Shown: positions 9,044 through 17,898 of the stretch, piece after piece
How positions within the stretch are numbered: position 1 is the first letter of the stretch
How the letters are laid out: each line of letters begins with the position of its first letter
Source: DASSUW01 sp963730535
GTDB taxonomy: Bacteria > Actinomycetota > Thermoleophilia > Solirubrobacterales > Solirubrobacteraceae
Assembly (NCBI GenBank): GCA_963730535.1
Contig: CAVSRU010000014.1
Location: 62,001-126,000, forward strand
Length of the DNA stretch: 64,000 nt
Direction of reading: 5' to 3'
Program-made: the position numbers and the translations under genes
Notes under the pieces: generated by a model
What the model saw: the letters and a program-made list of their open reading frames with translations, nothing else
What the model was told of the DNA's origin: nothing
Databases searched by the model: none

Positions 9044-10153
9044 ATGACGTCCGTCGCGATGCTTGGGTCGGGCATCATGGCCTCGGCGCTCACTGTCCCT
9101 CTCGCCGACAACGGCCACGAGATCCGCCTGGTGGGCACCCACCTCGACAGGGACATCATTGACAGCGTGCGGGCCGACGGCACGCACCCGGGGCTGAAGA
9201 TCAAGCTACCGTCGGCCGTGACGGCCTACCAGCTCGAGGAGGCCGCGCAGGCCTTCGACGGCGCGGAGGTCGTGCTCAGCGGGGTCAACTCCTTCGGCGT
9301 ACGATGGGCGGGCGAGCAGCTCGCGGGCCTGCTCATGCCCGGCCAGCACGTGATCGCCATCGCCAAGGGGATGGAGGCCAACGACGCCGGCGATCTGCGC
9401 ATTCTGCCCGACGTGCTCGCCGAACAGGTACCCGAGGAGATGCGCTCGCAGGTGACCTGGTCGGCCATCGTCGGCCCTTCGATCGCGGGCGAGGTGGCCG
9501 TGCGGCACGACACGTGCGTCGTGTTCGCCGGCCACGACGAGGCCGCCCTGGACCGCCTCGCCGCCATGTGGCGGACGGAGCGCTACCACGTGTGGACCTC
9601 GACCGATCTGGTCGGCGCGGAGGTCTGCGCGGCGACGAAGAACTGCTACGCGCTCGGGGTCGGCATGGCCGCGGGAGTGCTCGAGCAGCGCGGCGAGGCC
9701 GACGGCCTCTACCGCATGCACAACTACGAGGCCGCGCTGTTCGCGCAGGCTGCGATCGAGATGACGCAGTTCGTCGAGCTTCTGGGCGGGCGGCCGGAGA
9801 CCGCCACCGGCCTGCCGTCGGTGGGCGACTGCTACGTGACCAGCGCGGGCGGGCGCAACGTCCGCGTCGGCAAGCTGCTGGGGGCCGGAATGGGCTTCGC
9901 CGAGGCGGCGGCCACCCTGGGCAACCCAACGCTGGAGGGCGCCGCGGCGATCAACGTCATCGGCGGTGCGCTCGGCCCTCTCACCGAGCGGGGGATCATT
10001 GGCGCGGACGACTTCCCGCTCTTGCGGCACCTGTACGAGGTCGTCGGACTGGAGCAGCCGCTCAACATGCCCTGGGGCCGGTTCTATGGCAGACCGGGGC
10101 CGGCCTCGGCTGGGCGCCGCAGCCCGGTCAGCGCCGAGATGACCGCCGATTGA
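9044..10153 (+). CDS. glycerol-3-phosphate dehydrogenase (GpsA)-like NAD(P) oxidoreductase
   Basis: 369 residues, related to NAD(P)-dependent glycerol-3-phosphate dehydrogenase. N-terminal Rossmann motif MLGSGIMASALTVPL; family motifs AIVGPSIAGEVAV (GPSFAxE-like), the catalytic lysine segment CAATKNCYALGVGMAAG, and SVGDCYVTSAGGRNVRVG (GxGDLxxT...GRN). Because it lies 60 bp before an FGGY kinase on the same strand, it probably oxidises a phosphorylated polyol rather than supplying lipid precursors; this is inference. The C-terminal 25 residues (RPGPASAGRRSPVSAEM) are non-conserved. No Shine-Dalgarno sequence; CACAAT 6 nt before ATG may be a leaderless -10. Confidence 0.82.
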   Translation: MTSVAMLGSGIMASALTVPLADNGHEIRLVGTHLDRDIIDSVRADGTHPGLKIKLPSAVTAYQLEEAAQAFDGAEVVLSGVNSFGVRWAGEQLAGLLMPGQHVIAIAKGMEANDAGDLRILPDVLAEQVPEEMRSQVTWSAIVGPSIAGEVAVRHDTCVVFAGHDEAALDRLAAMWRTERYHVWTSTDLVGAEVCAATKNCYALGVGMAAGVLEQRGEADGLYRMHNYEAALFAQAAIEMTQFVELLGGRPETATGLPSVGDCYVTSAGGRNVRVGKLLGAGMGFAEAAATLGNPTLEGAAAINVIGGALGPLTERGIIGADDFPLLRHLYEVVGLEQPLNMPWGRFYGRPGPASAGRRSPVSAEMTAD

Positions 10154-10213
10154 CGGCGATGGGAAGGGTTGCGCGCTCTCGAAGGCAGCGTTTCAGCAGG
10201 GAAAGGGAGAGCG

Positions 10214-11803
10214 ATGGCCGAGAGTCAGCACGTGCTGGGCATCGACTACGGGACCGGTGGGTGCCGGGTCGGCATCTTCGACCGCAATGGGGCGCCCGTC
10301 GCCTTCGAGGCGCGTGAGTTCCCAACAAGCTTCCCGCGCTCGGGCTGGGCGGAGCAGGATCCCGACCAGTGGTGGGAGGCCCTGATCGGCGCGACCAAGC
10401 GCGCGCTCGCGAAGAGCGGCGTGGCCGCCGAGGACATCGCCGGCATCGGCGCGGGCACCACCGCGGCCACCGTGGTGGCGATGGACGAGAACGGGAACCA
10501 CCTGCGGCCGGCCATCCTGTGGATGGACGTGCGCGCCTCCGAGCAGGCGAAGCGCATCTCTGAGACCGGAGATCCGGCCCTGAAGTACAACGGCTTCGGC
10601 GCCGTTTCGGCCGAGTGGGGACTCCCCAAGGTGCTTTGGCTCAAGGAGATGGAGCCCGACACCTATACGCGTGCCCGCTACATCACCGACGCCGCCGACT
10701 GGCTCACCAAGAAGCTCACCGGCGAGTGGACCAACTCGATCAACACGGCGGCGACCAAGTACTACCACGACCGTGACAGCGGCGGGTACCCCGCGAGCCT
10801 CTACGACGCGGTCGGCGCGAGCGATGCGGTGGACAAGTACCCAGGGAAGATCACCGACCTTGGCGTGCTCGTGGGCGGTGTTACCCGAGAGGTGGCCGAG
10901 GCGACGGGCCTGAAGGAGGGCACCCCGGTCGGCCAGGGCGGCCTGGACGCCTACATGGGCGCCCTGGGGCTGGGCGTCACCGAGCCGGGCAAGATTGCGC
11001 TAATCACCGGCTCCTCGCACGTCATGATCGGCCAGGCGCCCCAGCCCGTCCACGGTCAGGGCTTCTGGGGCTCCTACACGGACGCGCTGATCCCCGGGCA
11101 GTACTCGGTCGAGGCCGGGCAGGTCTCCACCGGCTCCGTCGTGGCCTGGTTCAAGAACAACTTCGCGGGCGACGCGGCCGCCGAGGCGCAGCGGCGTGGA
11201 GTCGACCCGTATGACGTGCTCACCGAAATGGCCCTGAAGGTCCCGGTGGGCTCGGACGGACTGGTGGTCCTGGAGTACTTCCAGGGCAACCGCACTCCGC
11301 ATACCGACCCCTACGCCCGCGGCATGATCTCCGGCCTTTCGCTGGGGCACGGGCCTGGCCACGTCTTCCGCGCCATCATCGAGGCGATCTGCTACGGCAC
11401 GGAGGACATCTTCCGGACCATGCGGGCCCACAACTTCGAGCCGCGGATCAACGTTGTCTCGGGCGGGCCGGCGAGGAGCGAGTTGTGGATGCAGCTGCAC
11501 GCCGACGTCTCGAACGTGCCCATCGGGTTCACGAAGGTGTCCGAGGGTCCGGTGCTGGGCTCGGCGATGCTCGGGGCGATCGGGGCCGGCATCTACGCCG
11601 ACATCCCTACAGCGGGCCGGGAGATGGTGCACACCGAGCGCGTGCTGGAGCCCAACCAGGAGCGCCACCAGGAGTACCGGTTCTGGGTCGACCGCTACCT
11701 CGAGGCGTATCAGGCGATCAAGGACGTCCAGCACAAGTCGGTGCGTCACCTGACGGAGTCCCAACGCGCCGACGGTCAGCGGCTCAGAACCGCATGGGCT
11801 TGA
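10214..11803 (+). CDS. FGGY-family carbohydrate kinase
   Basis: 529-residue sugar/polyol kinase. The N-terminal phosphate loop GIDYGTGGCRVGIFD and the C-terminal nucleotide-binding VVSGGPARSELWMQ are typical of FGGY kinases; WMDVRASEQA and GQGGLDAYMGALG lie in the substrate cleft. The family covers xylulose, ribulose, glycerol and erythritol kinases and the sequence alone does not fix the substrate. GGGAGAG 2 nt before the ATG makes 10214 the start. With the GpsA-like gene upstream it forms a two-step kinase plus dehydrogenase module; no transporter is next to it. Confidence 0.88.
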   Translation: MAESQHVLGIDYGTGGCRVGIFDRNGAPVAFEAREFPTSFPRSGWAEQDPDQWWEALIGATKRALAKSGVAAEDIAGIGAGTTAATVVAMDENGNHLRPAILWMDVRASEQAKRISETGDPALKYNGFGAVSAEWGLPKVLWLKEMEPDTYTRARYITDAADWLTKKLTGEWTNSINTAATKYYHDRDSGGYPASLYDAVGASDAVDKYPGKITDLGVLVGGVTREVAEATGLKEGTPVGQGGLDAYMGALGLGVTEPGKIALITGSSHVMIGQAPQPVHGQGFWGSYTDALIPGQYSVEAGQVSTGSVVAWFKNNFAGDAAAEAQRRGVDPYDVLTEMALKVPVGSDGLVVLEYFQGNRTPHTDPYARGMISGLSLGHGPGHVFRAIIEAICYGTEDIFRTMRAHNFEPRINVVSGGPARSELWMQLHADVSNVPIGFTKVSEGPVLGSAMLGAIGAGIYADIPTAGREMVHTERVLEPNQERHQEYRFWVDRYLEAYQAIKDVQHKSVRHLTESQRADGQRLRTAWA

Positions 11804-11874
11804 GCCGACGACGACGGCGTTGCCTGCGGCGGCGACTGGTCGACCCTCGCGGCGCTGGATTCGTGAACCGCTGA

Positions 11875-12063
11875 TCTACCCGCCCAGACCGTCAATGCCT
11901 CCTCCCCAACTCGGCACTGCTGACAGTGCACGTCTGGGGACACACGTCCCTATTCCTCTCCGCCTGCGCCGACGAGACGATCGCCCGCTACCTCATCGAC
12001 CGTCAGACCCCCGCGCCCGGCACCGTCTGCGAGCAGGACGTCGTGCCGTTCAGCGGCCCCTGA
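11875..12063 (+). pseudogene. C-terminal remnant of a TAP-like alpha/beta hydrolase
   Basis: Reading the frame 11875-12063 gives LLTVHVWGHTSLFLSACADE, then ARYLIDRQTPAPGTVC and DVVPFSGP before TGA. This is the usual ending of TAP-like (tripeptidyl aminopeptidase-type) alpha/beta hydrolases: the catalytic-His GHTS turn, CxD, a YLIDG-like helix, and P.GTVC..D..PF. A TGA at 11872 and the absence of any upstream hydrolase sequence show that the N-terminal part is lost. It occupies the otherwise empty stretch between the FGGY kinase and the HD gene. Confidence 0.6.
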
Positions 12064-12107
12064 CGCTAGTCGGTGAAGTGATCTTCAGGGCCTCCCGCCA
12101 TCAAACA

Positions 12108-12881
12108 TCAACCACGGAAGGGCGCGAGCCGAATGCTTAGGTCGCTCATGGCGAAGCGGTGCAGGTACCAGGCGCGGCCACGGGGGACTTGCTTGGCCTC
12201 GGCTCGGAGAAGCCCGGCGAACTCCCGCTTGAAGCCCAACCGCGGGTACTCCTGGACGACGCTCTGGCGGACTGCATCGGGTATCTCGTTGCTGCGTAGG
12301 CCGAACACATCGACGGCTGCGCCGGCAGATAGGAGGTAGGCCTCGGCACCGGATTCGAGGCCAACGCCGGGGGTGTAGTGCATGGCGATCGCGTTTGCAA
12401 CGAGCTCGCGGATATCAGCAGGCACGTGGTGGCTGTCGGTGAACTCGCGTGCCAACGCGGCGCTGCGAACCGTGAAGTCGACCTCGGGTACCGGGCTCGG
12501 GATCCCGGTGTCGTGGAACATTGCAGCCAGGTACATGAGCTCACGGTCGAACGTGATCCCGTGAAGTGCGGCGATGGCCGCGCCCCACGTGTAGGCACGA
12601 CTGGAATGGTTGAGGAGTGCTGGTGACAAGAGGTCCTGCGCGGCGACCTCGGCATCTCTTGCGAGAGGGGAGTCGGGAGGCACCAGGCTCGCCGGATCGA
12701 TGGAACTCCGGCGTCCCGAGTGCATTCGGAGCGCCATCGCGAGACGGCCGACAAGAATGCTGAGCTCCCCCCGCAGCAGGGGCGGGGCAAGCGTTAGGCA
12801 TTCACGAGCGGTCAGCACTCCCCCGGTGCGTTCGGTCCATCCAATGGATCCAATCGGATCGGTGGGCCGTGGCTGGCTCAT
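12108..12881 (-). CDS. HD-domain metal-dependent phosphohydrolase-like protein
   Basis: 257 residues with an HD-superfamily metal site: His in LLNHSSRAYTWG, the HD pair in YLAAMFHDTG, and a later His in AIAMHYTPGVG. Related stand-alone HD proteins hydrolyse nucleotides or small phosphorylated compounds; the substrate is unknown. ATG at 12881 is preferred (GAGAGG 4 nt upstream) over an in-frame TTG at 12926. It is divergent from the aldo-keto reductase gene with about 220 bp between. Confidence 0.75.
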   Translation of the reverse strand: MSQPRPTDPIGSIGWTERTGGVLTARECLTLAPPLLRGELSILVGRLAMALRMHSGRRSSIDPASLVPPDSPLARDAEVAAQDLLSPALLNHSSRAYTWGAAIAALHGITFDRELMYLAAMFHDTGIPSPVPEVDFTVRSAALAREFTDSHHVPADIRELVANAIAMHYTPGVGLESGAEAYLLSAGAAVDVFGLRSNEIPDAVRQSVVQEYPRLGFKREFAGLLRAEAKQVPRGRAWYLHRFAMSDLSIRLAPFRG

Positions 12882-13000
12882 GGGGCCTCTCAGTTCGGTG
12901 GTGTCGCGGTCAGGTGGCGGGGGCAAATATGGCGCCTACCCCGCATGCGGTACGCGAAAGAGTCGCCCGGTGGGGGACGATGGGTCGACCGCCGGCGGGC

Positions 13001-13105
13001 ATGATCGACGCCATGACCAAGCACCTGATTCGCCGGCTGCGCGCCAATCATGGTCAGGAGGACGGCGACCCCGACCGGGACGGATTCCAGGAGGTGGCCG
13101 CGTAA
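13001..13105 (+). CDS. possible short peptide coupled to the aldo-keto reductase
   Basis: A 34-codon frame (MIDAMTKHLIRR ... GFQEVAA) whose TAA overlaps the ATG of the next gene (TAATG). The AGGAGG site of the reductase lies inside it. It may be a leader peptide or the tail of a lost gene; no family is recognised. Confidence 0.25.
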   Translation: MIDAMTKHLIRRLRANHGQEDGDPDRDGFQEVAA

Positions 13106-13992
13106 TGACCCGAGTCACGCACGTCGACGAAGCCGTGACGATCGGCGGCGACCTGACCGTTGGGCGCATCGGTTACGGGGCGATGCAGTTGACCGGACCG
13201 AAGGTCTGGGGCGAATACCCCGACCATGACAAGGGCGTCGCGTTGCTGCGAGAGGTTGTCGCCGCGGGCGTGACCTTCATCGACACGGCCGACGCCTACG
13301 GCCCTCACTCCAACGAGGAGCTCATCCGCGAGGCCCTGCACCCGTATCCAGAAGAGCTGGTCATCGCCACCAAGGGCGGGTTCGTCCGCAGCGGCCCCGA
13401 GTACACCGACATGGGCGCCGTCGGGAACCCGCACTACCTCCGGCACGCGGCGTACATGAGCGCGCGCAGGCTCGGCCTGGACCACATCGACCTCTACTAC
13501 CTGCACACGCCGACGATGACCGACGCTCCGTTCGAGGAGATCGTCGCGACGCTCGCGGGGATGCGCCAGGACGGCCTCATCCGCCACATCGGCCTCTCCA
13601 ACGTCAGTGCCGAGCAACTCCGCACCGCCCTGTCGATCACCGACATCGCCGCCGTGACCGTCCACTACAACGTCGCCGTCCGCCTCGGCGCCGGCGTGCG
13701 GCAGGTCGCCCAGGACGCCGGCATCGTCTTCTCCCCCTGGCACCCGGGCGCCATCCCCCGAGGACACGAGGGCGAGCCGTTCCACGCTGCGATCGACCCG
13801 ATCGCCGAGAAGTACGACGCCACGCCTCAGCAGATCGCTCTCGCTTGGCAGCTGCACCGCACCGAGCAGGCGCTGCCCATCCCCGGCACCACCAGCACCC
13901 AGCACCTCAAGGAGAACCTCGCCGCCGCTCACATCTCACTGACGCCAGACGAGGTGGACGCCATCACCGCGCTTGCGCCCGAAGAAAACTGA
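13105..13992 (+). CDS. aldo/keto reductase
   Basis: 295-residue NADPH-dependent (beta/alpha)8-barrel oxidoreductase. The catalytic tetrad is visible: Asp and Tyr in FIDTADAYGPHSNEEL, Lys in LVIATKGGF, His in LDHIDLYYLHTP. NADPH-binding C-terminal loop: ALPIPGTTSTQHLKENLAA. It reduces aldehydes or ketones in the cytoplasm; substrate not predictable. ATG at 13105 has AGGAGGT 9 nt upstream. The frame is open 495 nt further upstream without protein-like sequence. Confidence 0.9.
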   Translation: MTRVTHVDEAVTIGGDLTVGRIGYGAMQLTGPKVWGEYPDHDKGVALLREVVAAGVTFIDTADAYGPHSNEELIREALHPYPEELVIATKGGFVRSGPEYTDMGAVGNPHYLRHAAYMSARRLGLDHIDLYYLHTPTMTDAPFEEIVATLAGMRQDGLIRHIGLSNVSAEQLRTALSITDIAAVTVHYNVAVRLGAGVRQVAQDAGIVFSPWHPGAIPRGHEGEPFHAAIDPIAEKYDATPQQIALAWQLHRTEQALPIPGTTSTQHLKENLAAAHISLTPDEVDAITALAPEEN

Positions 13993-14113
13993 GATCGATC
14001 GACGAGGACCGACAGCGTTCCGACGATCGGGAGAGCTCACTCATCGGCGGCCACGCGCAACGCGCGTCGGGCTCGCCGCCCGTCGTCTGACGCTAGGTGA
14101 TCTGGAGGGCGAT

Positions 14114-15775
14114 CTACACGACGGTCTCGCGAACGTACTGGTGGACGAATGCGATCGCCATGCTGCCCTCGCCGACCGCGGCAGCGACGCGCTTGACCGG
14201 CGCAAACCGGACGTCGCCGCAGGCAAAGATTCCCGGCACGCTTGTTTCGAGGAGGTAGGGGTCGCGATCCAGTGTCCAGCGTCCCGACGGGCCGATGTCC
14301 GCGCCGGTGAGGACGAAACCGTTCGGATCGAGGGCGATGTCGTTCGGAAGCCAGCCTGTTTCCGCATCGGCACCGATAAAGATGAACAGGCCTCCGGAGC
14401 TCAGCCGCGTCACCGCGCCGGTCTCGCGGTCGCGAACATCGATCGCCTCCAGAGACGCTTCGCCATCGACCCCGGCGACCTCGGCGCCGGAACGGACCGC
14501 GATGTTCGCGCGTGTCGCGAGCCGGTCGATGAGATAGCGCGACATGCTCTTGCCGAGCGTGTCGCTACGGCAGAGCAACGTCACGCTCCGCGCGTGCGTG
14601 GAGAAGAACAACGCCGCCTGGCCTGCCGAGTTGCCGGCGCCGACGATATGGATGTCCTCGCCGTGTGTGCTCGCCGCCTCACTGCGCGACGCGCCGTAGG
14701 AGACGCCCCTGCCTGCGAGACGTTCGAAGCCGTCGAGTGGCAGCCGTCGCCAGGACACTCCGCAAGCGAGGATGATCGTCCGAGCGCGGAGGACGTCACC
14801 GCCGTCGAGGTGAACCTGGCGCGTATCCGGGTCGATCCGGAGGATCGACCGGGTCACGAGTATCTCCGCTCCCAAGCGGCGTGCCTGCTGCAGCGCCCGA
14901 CTGGCGAGCTCGTCGCCGGAAACCCCGGCAGGGAAGCCGAGGTAGTTGTCAATCCGCGACGACGTGCCGGCCTGGCCCCCGGGCGCTTCCCGCTCGACGA
15001 CGATAGTGCGCAATCCCTCCGAGGCACCGTAGACCGCGGCCGCAAGCCCCGCCGGGCCGGCGCCGACGATGACCACGTCGTAATCGGCGAGCTCTGGTTC
15101 GGTCCCGAGAGCGAGCAGCTCGGCGACGCGCCGCAGCTGGGGCCGCATCACCGTCTTGCCCCCGACGACGCGGATAGCGGGCATGTCTGCTTCGGCCGGC
15201 AGAGGACCGTCCCACCGCTCCAGCCTCGCCGGCGTGTCCGAAGATAGCCATTCGAAGATCACCTGGTTGCTGGTGAGGAACCGGCGCAGCTCGCTGCATG
15301 CCGGATCCAAGCGATGCCCTACCACGATCGCGCGGGGTGCAGGAGGGTCTGCCGCTAGCCCCTGCAGACCACCTCGCCCGCTCATGCGGTGCGAGGCGAG
15401 CCGTCCAACCTCCTTCGCGACGTCCGGCATTGCGGACGCGATGGCGTGGTAGTCGCGCGGTTCAATCCGCATCACACGCGAGGGCACGGCGGCGCGGAAG
15501 CCGACTGGGAACACGGTCCCGAGCGTGATCGGGACCTCGCCGAAGAGTTCGCCGGTATCCCGCCCGCCGACCACGCGCTCGACGCCGTCGGCGCGCTGGA
15601 CCGCCTCGATGCGACCGTCGAGCACAGCGAACAGCGCAGCTTCGCTTCCCTGAGCTGCCGCGTACTCCCCCGATGCCAGGCTGATGTCCGCTGCGACGCG
15701 CGAGAGCCGCTCGCGCTGCGCCTCATCCAGCCCTGCGAACAGCGGAACCAGCCCTACCTCTTCGGGGATGACCAT
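14114..15775 (-). CDS. cyclic-nucleotide-binding domain/thioredoxin reductase-like fusion
   Basis: 553 residues in three parts: a CRP-type cNMP-binding fold (about 10-125, with ELFGEVPITLG), a thioredoxin/glutaredoxin-like segment (about 147-222), and a thioredoxin-reductase-like FAD/NAD domain (230-553; FAD motif VVIVGAGPAG, NAD motif IHIVGAGNSAGQAA, and FACGDVRFAPVKRV near the end). The redox CxxC normally before the NAD motif is absent: residues 359-368 read SYGASRSEAA. It therefore cannot shuttle disulfides like true TrxB, and any Trx-like chemistry would need the single Cys160. A ligand-gated NAD(P)H oxidoreductase is inferred. Confidence 0.82.
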   Translation of the reverse strand: MVIPEEVGLVPLFAGLDEAQRERLSRVAADISLASGEYAAAQGSEAALFAVLDGRIEAVQRADGVERVVGGRDTGELFGEVPITLGTVFPVGFRAAVPSRVMRIEPRDYHAIASAMPDVAKEVGRLASHRMSGRGGLQGLAADPPAPRAIVVGHRLDPACSELRRFLTSNQVIFEWLSSDTPARLERWDGPLPAEADMPAIRVVGGKTVMRPQLRRVAELLALGTEPELADYDVVIVGAGPAGLAAAVYGASEGLRTIVVEREAPGGQAGTSSRIDNYLGFPAGVSGDELASRALQQARRLGAEILVTRSILRIDPDTRQVHLDGGDVLRARTIILACGVSWRRLPLDGFERLAGRGVSYGASRSEAASTHGEDIHIVGAGNSAGQAALFFSTHARSVTLLCRSDTLGKSMSRYLIDRLATRANIAVRSGAEVAGVDGEASLEAIDVRDRETGAVTRLSSGGLFIFIGADAETGWLPNDIALDPNGFVLTGADIGPSGRWTLDRDPYLLETSVPGIFACGDVRFAPVKRVAAAVGEGSMAIAFVHQYVRETVV

Positions 15776-15880
15776 CCACCGCAGACCCTAACCACTCACC
15801 CCGTGTGAGGAACGGCAGCGCGGACGACCAACAGCTGCGCCGGCTGCGATCTCATCGGACGCCCACCTTGGCGGCGTAGA

Positions 15881-16297
15881 TCAGCGCATCGGCGGCGCGC
15901 CGAGCATACGCGCCGCCGACAGCCCCGCCAGCGCGAGCATGCACATGGCCGAGCCGACGCACCAGATGCAGATCGCGTCCAGCTTGGCCACCTCGACGTA
16001 TGTCAGCCACGCCGAGAACCCGACTCCCACGAGCGCGAGGAACACGGTCGCGGCGCGTGCCGATTCGTCGTCGCGCAGCAGCGTGAGCAGGATCCCGGCA
16101 TAGCCGATCACGCCGAGCAGCGCGACCGGTATGCCGGCGAGCTCGGCGTAGTGGGACTGCTGCACCGTCGCGCATCCGTGCGAGACCGCGCACACCGGCA
16201 CCCCGCCTTTGTAGTGCACGGCCGTCAGGTAGCCGGCGATGCCGAGGCCGATCGCGCCCACGACCGCGGAGCTGACCCGTAGCGCGGCGGCACTCAC
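15881..16297 (-). CDS. vitamin K epoxide reductase (VKOR) family protein
   Basis: 138-residue four-helix membrane protein that reoxidises a DsbA-like partner and passes electrons to quinone. Loop cysteines in VPVCAVSHGCATVQQSHYAE and the active-site CxxC in LDAICIWCVGSAMC are both present, together with the following helices. GTG start overlaps the TGA of the upstream DsbA-like gene (GTGA), so the two are coupled; this is the standard actinobacterial replacement for DsbB. Confidence 0.9.
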   Translation of the reverse strand: MSAAALRVSSAVVGAIGLGIAGYLTAVHYKGGVPVCAVSHGCATVQQSHYAELAGIPVALLGVIGYAGILLTLLRDDESARAATVFLALVGVGFSAWLTYVEVAKLDAICIWCVGSAMCMLALAGLSAARMLGAPPMR

Positions 16298-17076
16298 CGG
16301 GCCAGCTCCGCGTCGAGCGCCGCGGCAACCGAGCTCGGGTTCAGGCCGTTGGCGTCCAGCACGCGCGCAGCGCCGCTCCCCTTCGCCACGGTGAACGTCG
16401 GCGTGGAGTCGATGCCCAGGCGCTGGGCGTCCGCGTTGGCGCGGTCGAGCCGCCGCTGGGCGAACTGGGAGTCGGCGCCCGCGAACGCGGCGTCCGTGTT
16501 GACCCCGGCCGCGGTGGCGACGCGACGCAGGAACGCGTCGGTCACATAGCCCGAGTTCTCCTGCCCCTGGTTGGCGTAGAACGCCTCGAGGAACGGCCAC
16601 AGCCGCCCCTGGCGCTCCGCGGCCGCCGCCACCTTCGCGGCGCGGGTGGAGTCCGGGCCGATGAAGTGCAGCGTGCGAGCGGCGAGCTTGACCTTGCCGG
16701 TGCGCACGTAATCGTTGACGATCGTGGGAAGGGTCTGCTTGGAGGCTGCCGCGCAGACCGGGCACTGGAGGTCGACGTACTCAGTCAGCGTGACCGGCGC
16801 GTTCGGCGCGCCGAGCACCCCGTTGTGCTCGGGGATGCCGTCGAACAACGCCGCGGCCTCGGTGCCGCCGGTGGCGGGGCCGCTCGGCTGAGCGCCTCCG
16901 CCGGCCGAGGACACGGCTATCGCGATCACGACCGCGACGACAGCAACGCTGGCGACCGCTGCGAGCCGCCACGCGCGGCGGCGGCGGGCTTCACGCGCGG
17001 CCTGCGCGCGCTCGGCCTCGCGGCGCTCTGCGCGGCGCTGCTCGCGCAGCTCGCGCTTGGTTGGGGTGGTTGACAT
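16294..17076 (-). CDS. membrane-anchored DsbA-like thioredoxin-fold protein
   Basis: 260 residues: a strongly basic cytoplasmic N-terminus (about 1-35), one transmembrane anchor (about 36-58), then an extracytoplasmic thioredoxin fold with the catalytic YVDLQCPVCAAA (CPVC) and the cis-proline strand DSTPTFTVA. It introduces disulfides in exported proteins, with the downstream VKOR as oxidant. The ATG at 17076 has AAAGGAG 7 nt upstream. A membrane protein gene lies 54 bp upstream in the same direction. Confidence 0.9.
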   Translation of the reverse strand: MSTTPTKRELREQRRAERREAERAQAAREARRRRAWRLAAVASVAVVAVVIAIAVSSAGGGAQPSGPATGGTEAAALFDGIPEHNGVLGAPNAPVTLTEYVDLQCPVCAAASKQTLPTIVNDYVRTGKVKLAARTLHFIGPDSTRAAKVAAAAERQGRLWPFLEAFYANQGQENSGYVTDAFLRRVATAAGVNTDAAFAGADSQFAQRRLDRANADAQRLGIDSTPTFTVAKGSGAARVLDANGLNPSSVAAALDAELAR

Positions 17077-17130
17077 GAGAGCTCCTTTGACGCTGTGGAT
17101 ACGGGCGCGGTGCCGAGCGCCCGTGGGCGC

Positions 17131-17685
17131 TCAGCGGAGCGTCAGCGGAGGAGCACGGCCGGCGGCCGCGGTGGCGAGCGGCGCAAGTACGCGCCGGGCG
17201 ACCGGTGTTGCAGCGGCGACCGCGAAGATCGCGATGGGCCGCGGGCGAGGCGCGCTCGGCCGCAGCGACTGGACGATGGCGGGCGCCACCCGGAGCGCGA
17301 GCGCGATCACGCCGCCCGCGGCAACGCACATCGCGAGGAGCTCGAGCCACCCGCCGCCGAGCGCTCCGGCATCGCCGATCGTGCCCGCCAACAGCGCCTG
17401 GCCGGCGCACACGGCGGCGACCCCGGCGGCGCCGATCAGCCAGCGCTCCAGCATCCGCTGCTCGCGCACGAGCAGCCGCCCGACGCCGAACGCGAGCACG
17501 AGCGCGAACAGCACGAGCACGACCACACCGGCAACGCCGAGCGAGCCCTGGCCCGCGGTCTCCAGGCAGCTCTGGCCGCCCCGCGCGCACGCAAGCGTGA
17601 CGCGCGCCTGGTCGGCGAGCACCGCGAGCAGCGGGACGAGCATCAGCGCGCGAAGTGTGAGCGGCAGGCGGCGCACGGCAGTCAC
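17131..17685 (-). CDS. membrane protein heading the DsbA-VKOR operon
   Basis: 184 residues with about four hydrophobic helices and a periplasmic-type pair of cysteines in VTLACARGGQSCLETAGQG after the first helix. The C-terminal tail is basic and proline-rich (SLRPSAPRPRP). No family recognised. The first-helix cysteine loop and its place before dsbA-vkor suggest a redox or quinone-linked membrane role, by inference only. The frame is open to 17781; GTG at 17685 is chosen because hydrophobic sequence starts there. Confidence 0.6.
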   Translation of the reverse strand: MTAVRRLPLTLRALMLVPLLAVLADQARVTLACARGGQSCLETAGQGSLGVAGVVVLVLFALVLAFGVGRLLVREQRMLERWLIGAAGVAAVCAGQALLAGTIGDAGALGGGWLELLAMCVAAGGVIALALRVAPAIVQSLRPSAPRPRPIAIFAVAAATPVARRVLAPLATAAAGRAPPLTLR

Positions 17686-17898
17686 ATCAGAACATCGGCA
17701 CCTGAACGCAACCCTAAATCCGTAGGAACCGCAACGTCGCGCCGATCCGCGCGGGGGCCGTCCGAGACTGCAGCGATCCATCCGGCCCCGACGTGTCGAA
17801 GTCCGTCTACCACCCTGCGCCGCCGCATCACGTCGCGACTAGCGAATCTTCGCGTGGCCGGCGCCTCCTGCGAATGCGGTCGGCGTGCATGGACGGGC

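Noticed and set aside
14114..15775. Possible true thioredoxin reductase (TrxB)
   Set aside because: The redox CxxC is absent and the protein carries a cNMP domain, so the TrxB name and role are not supported.
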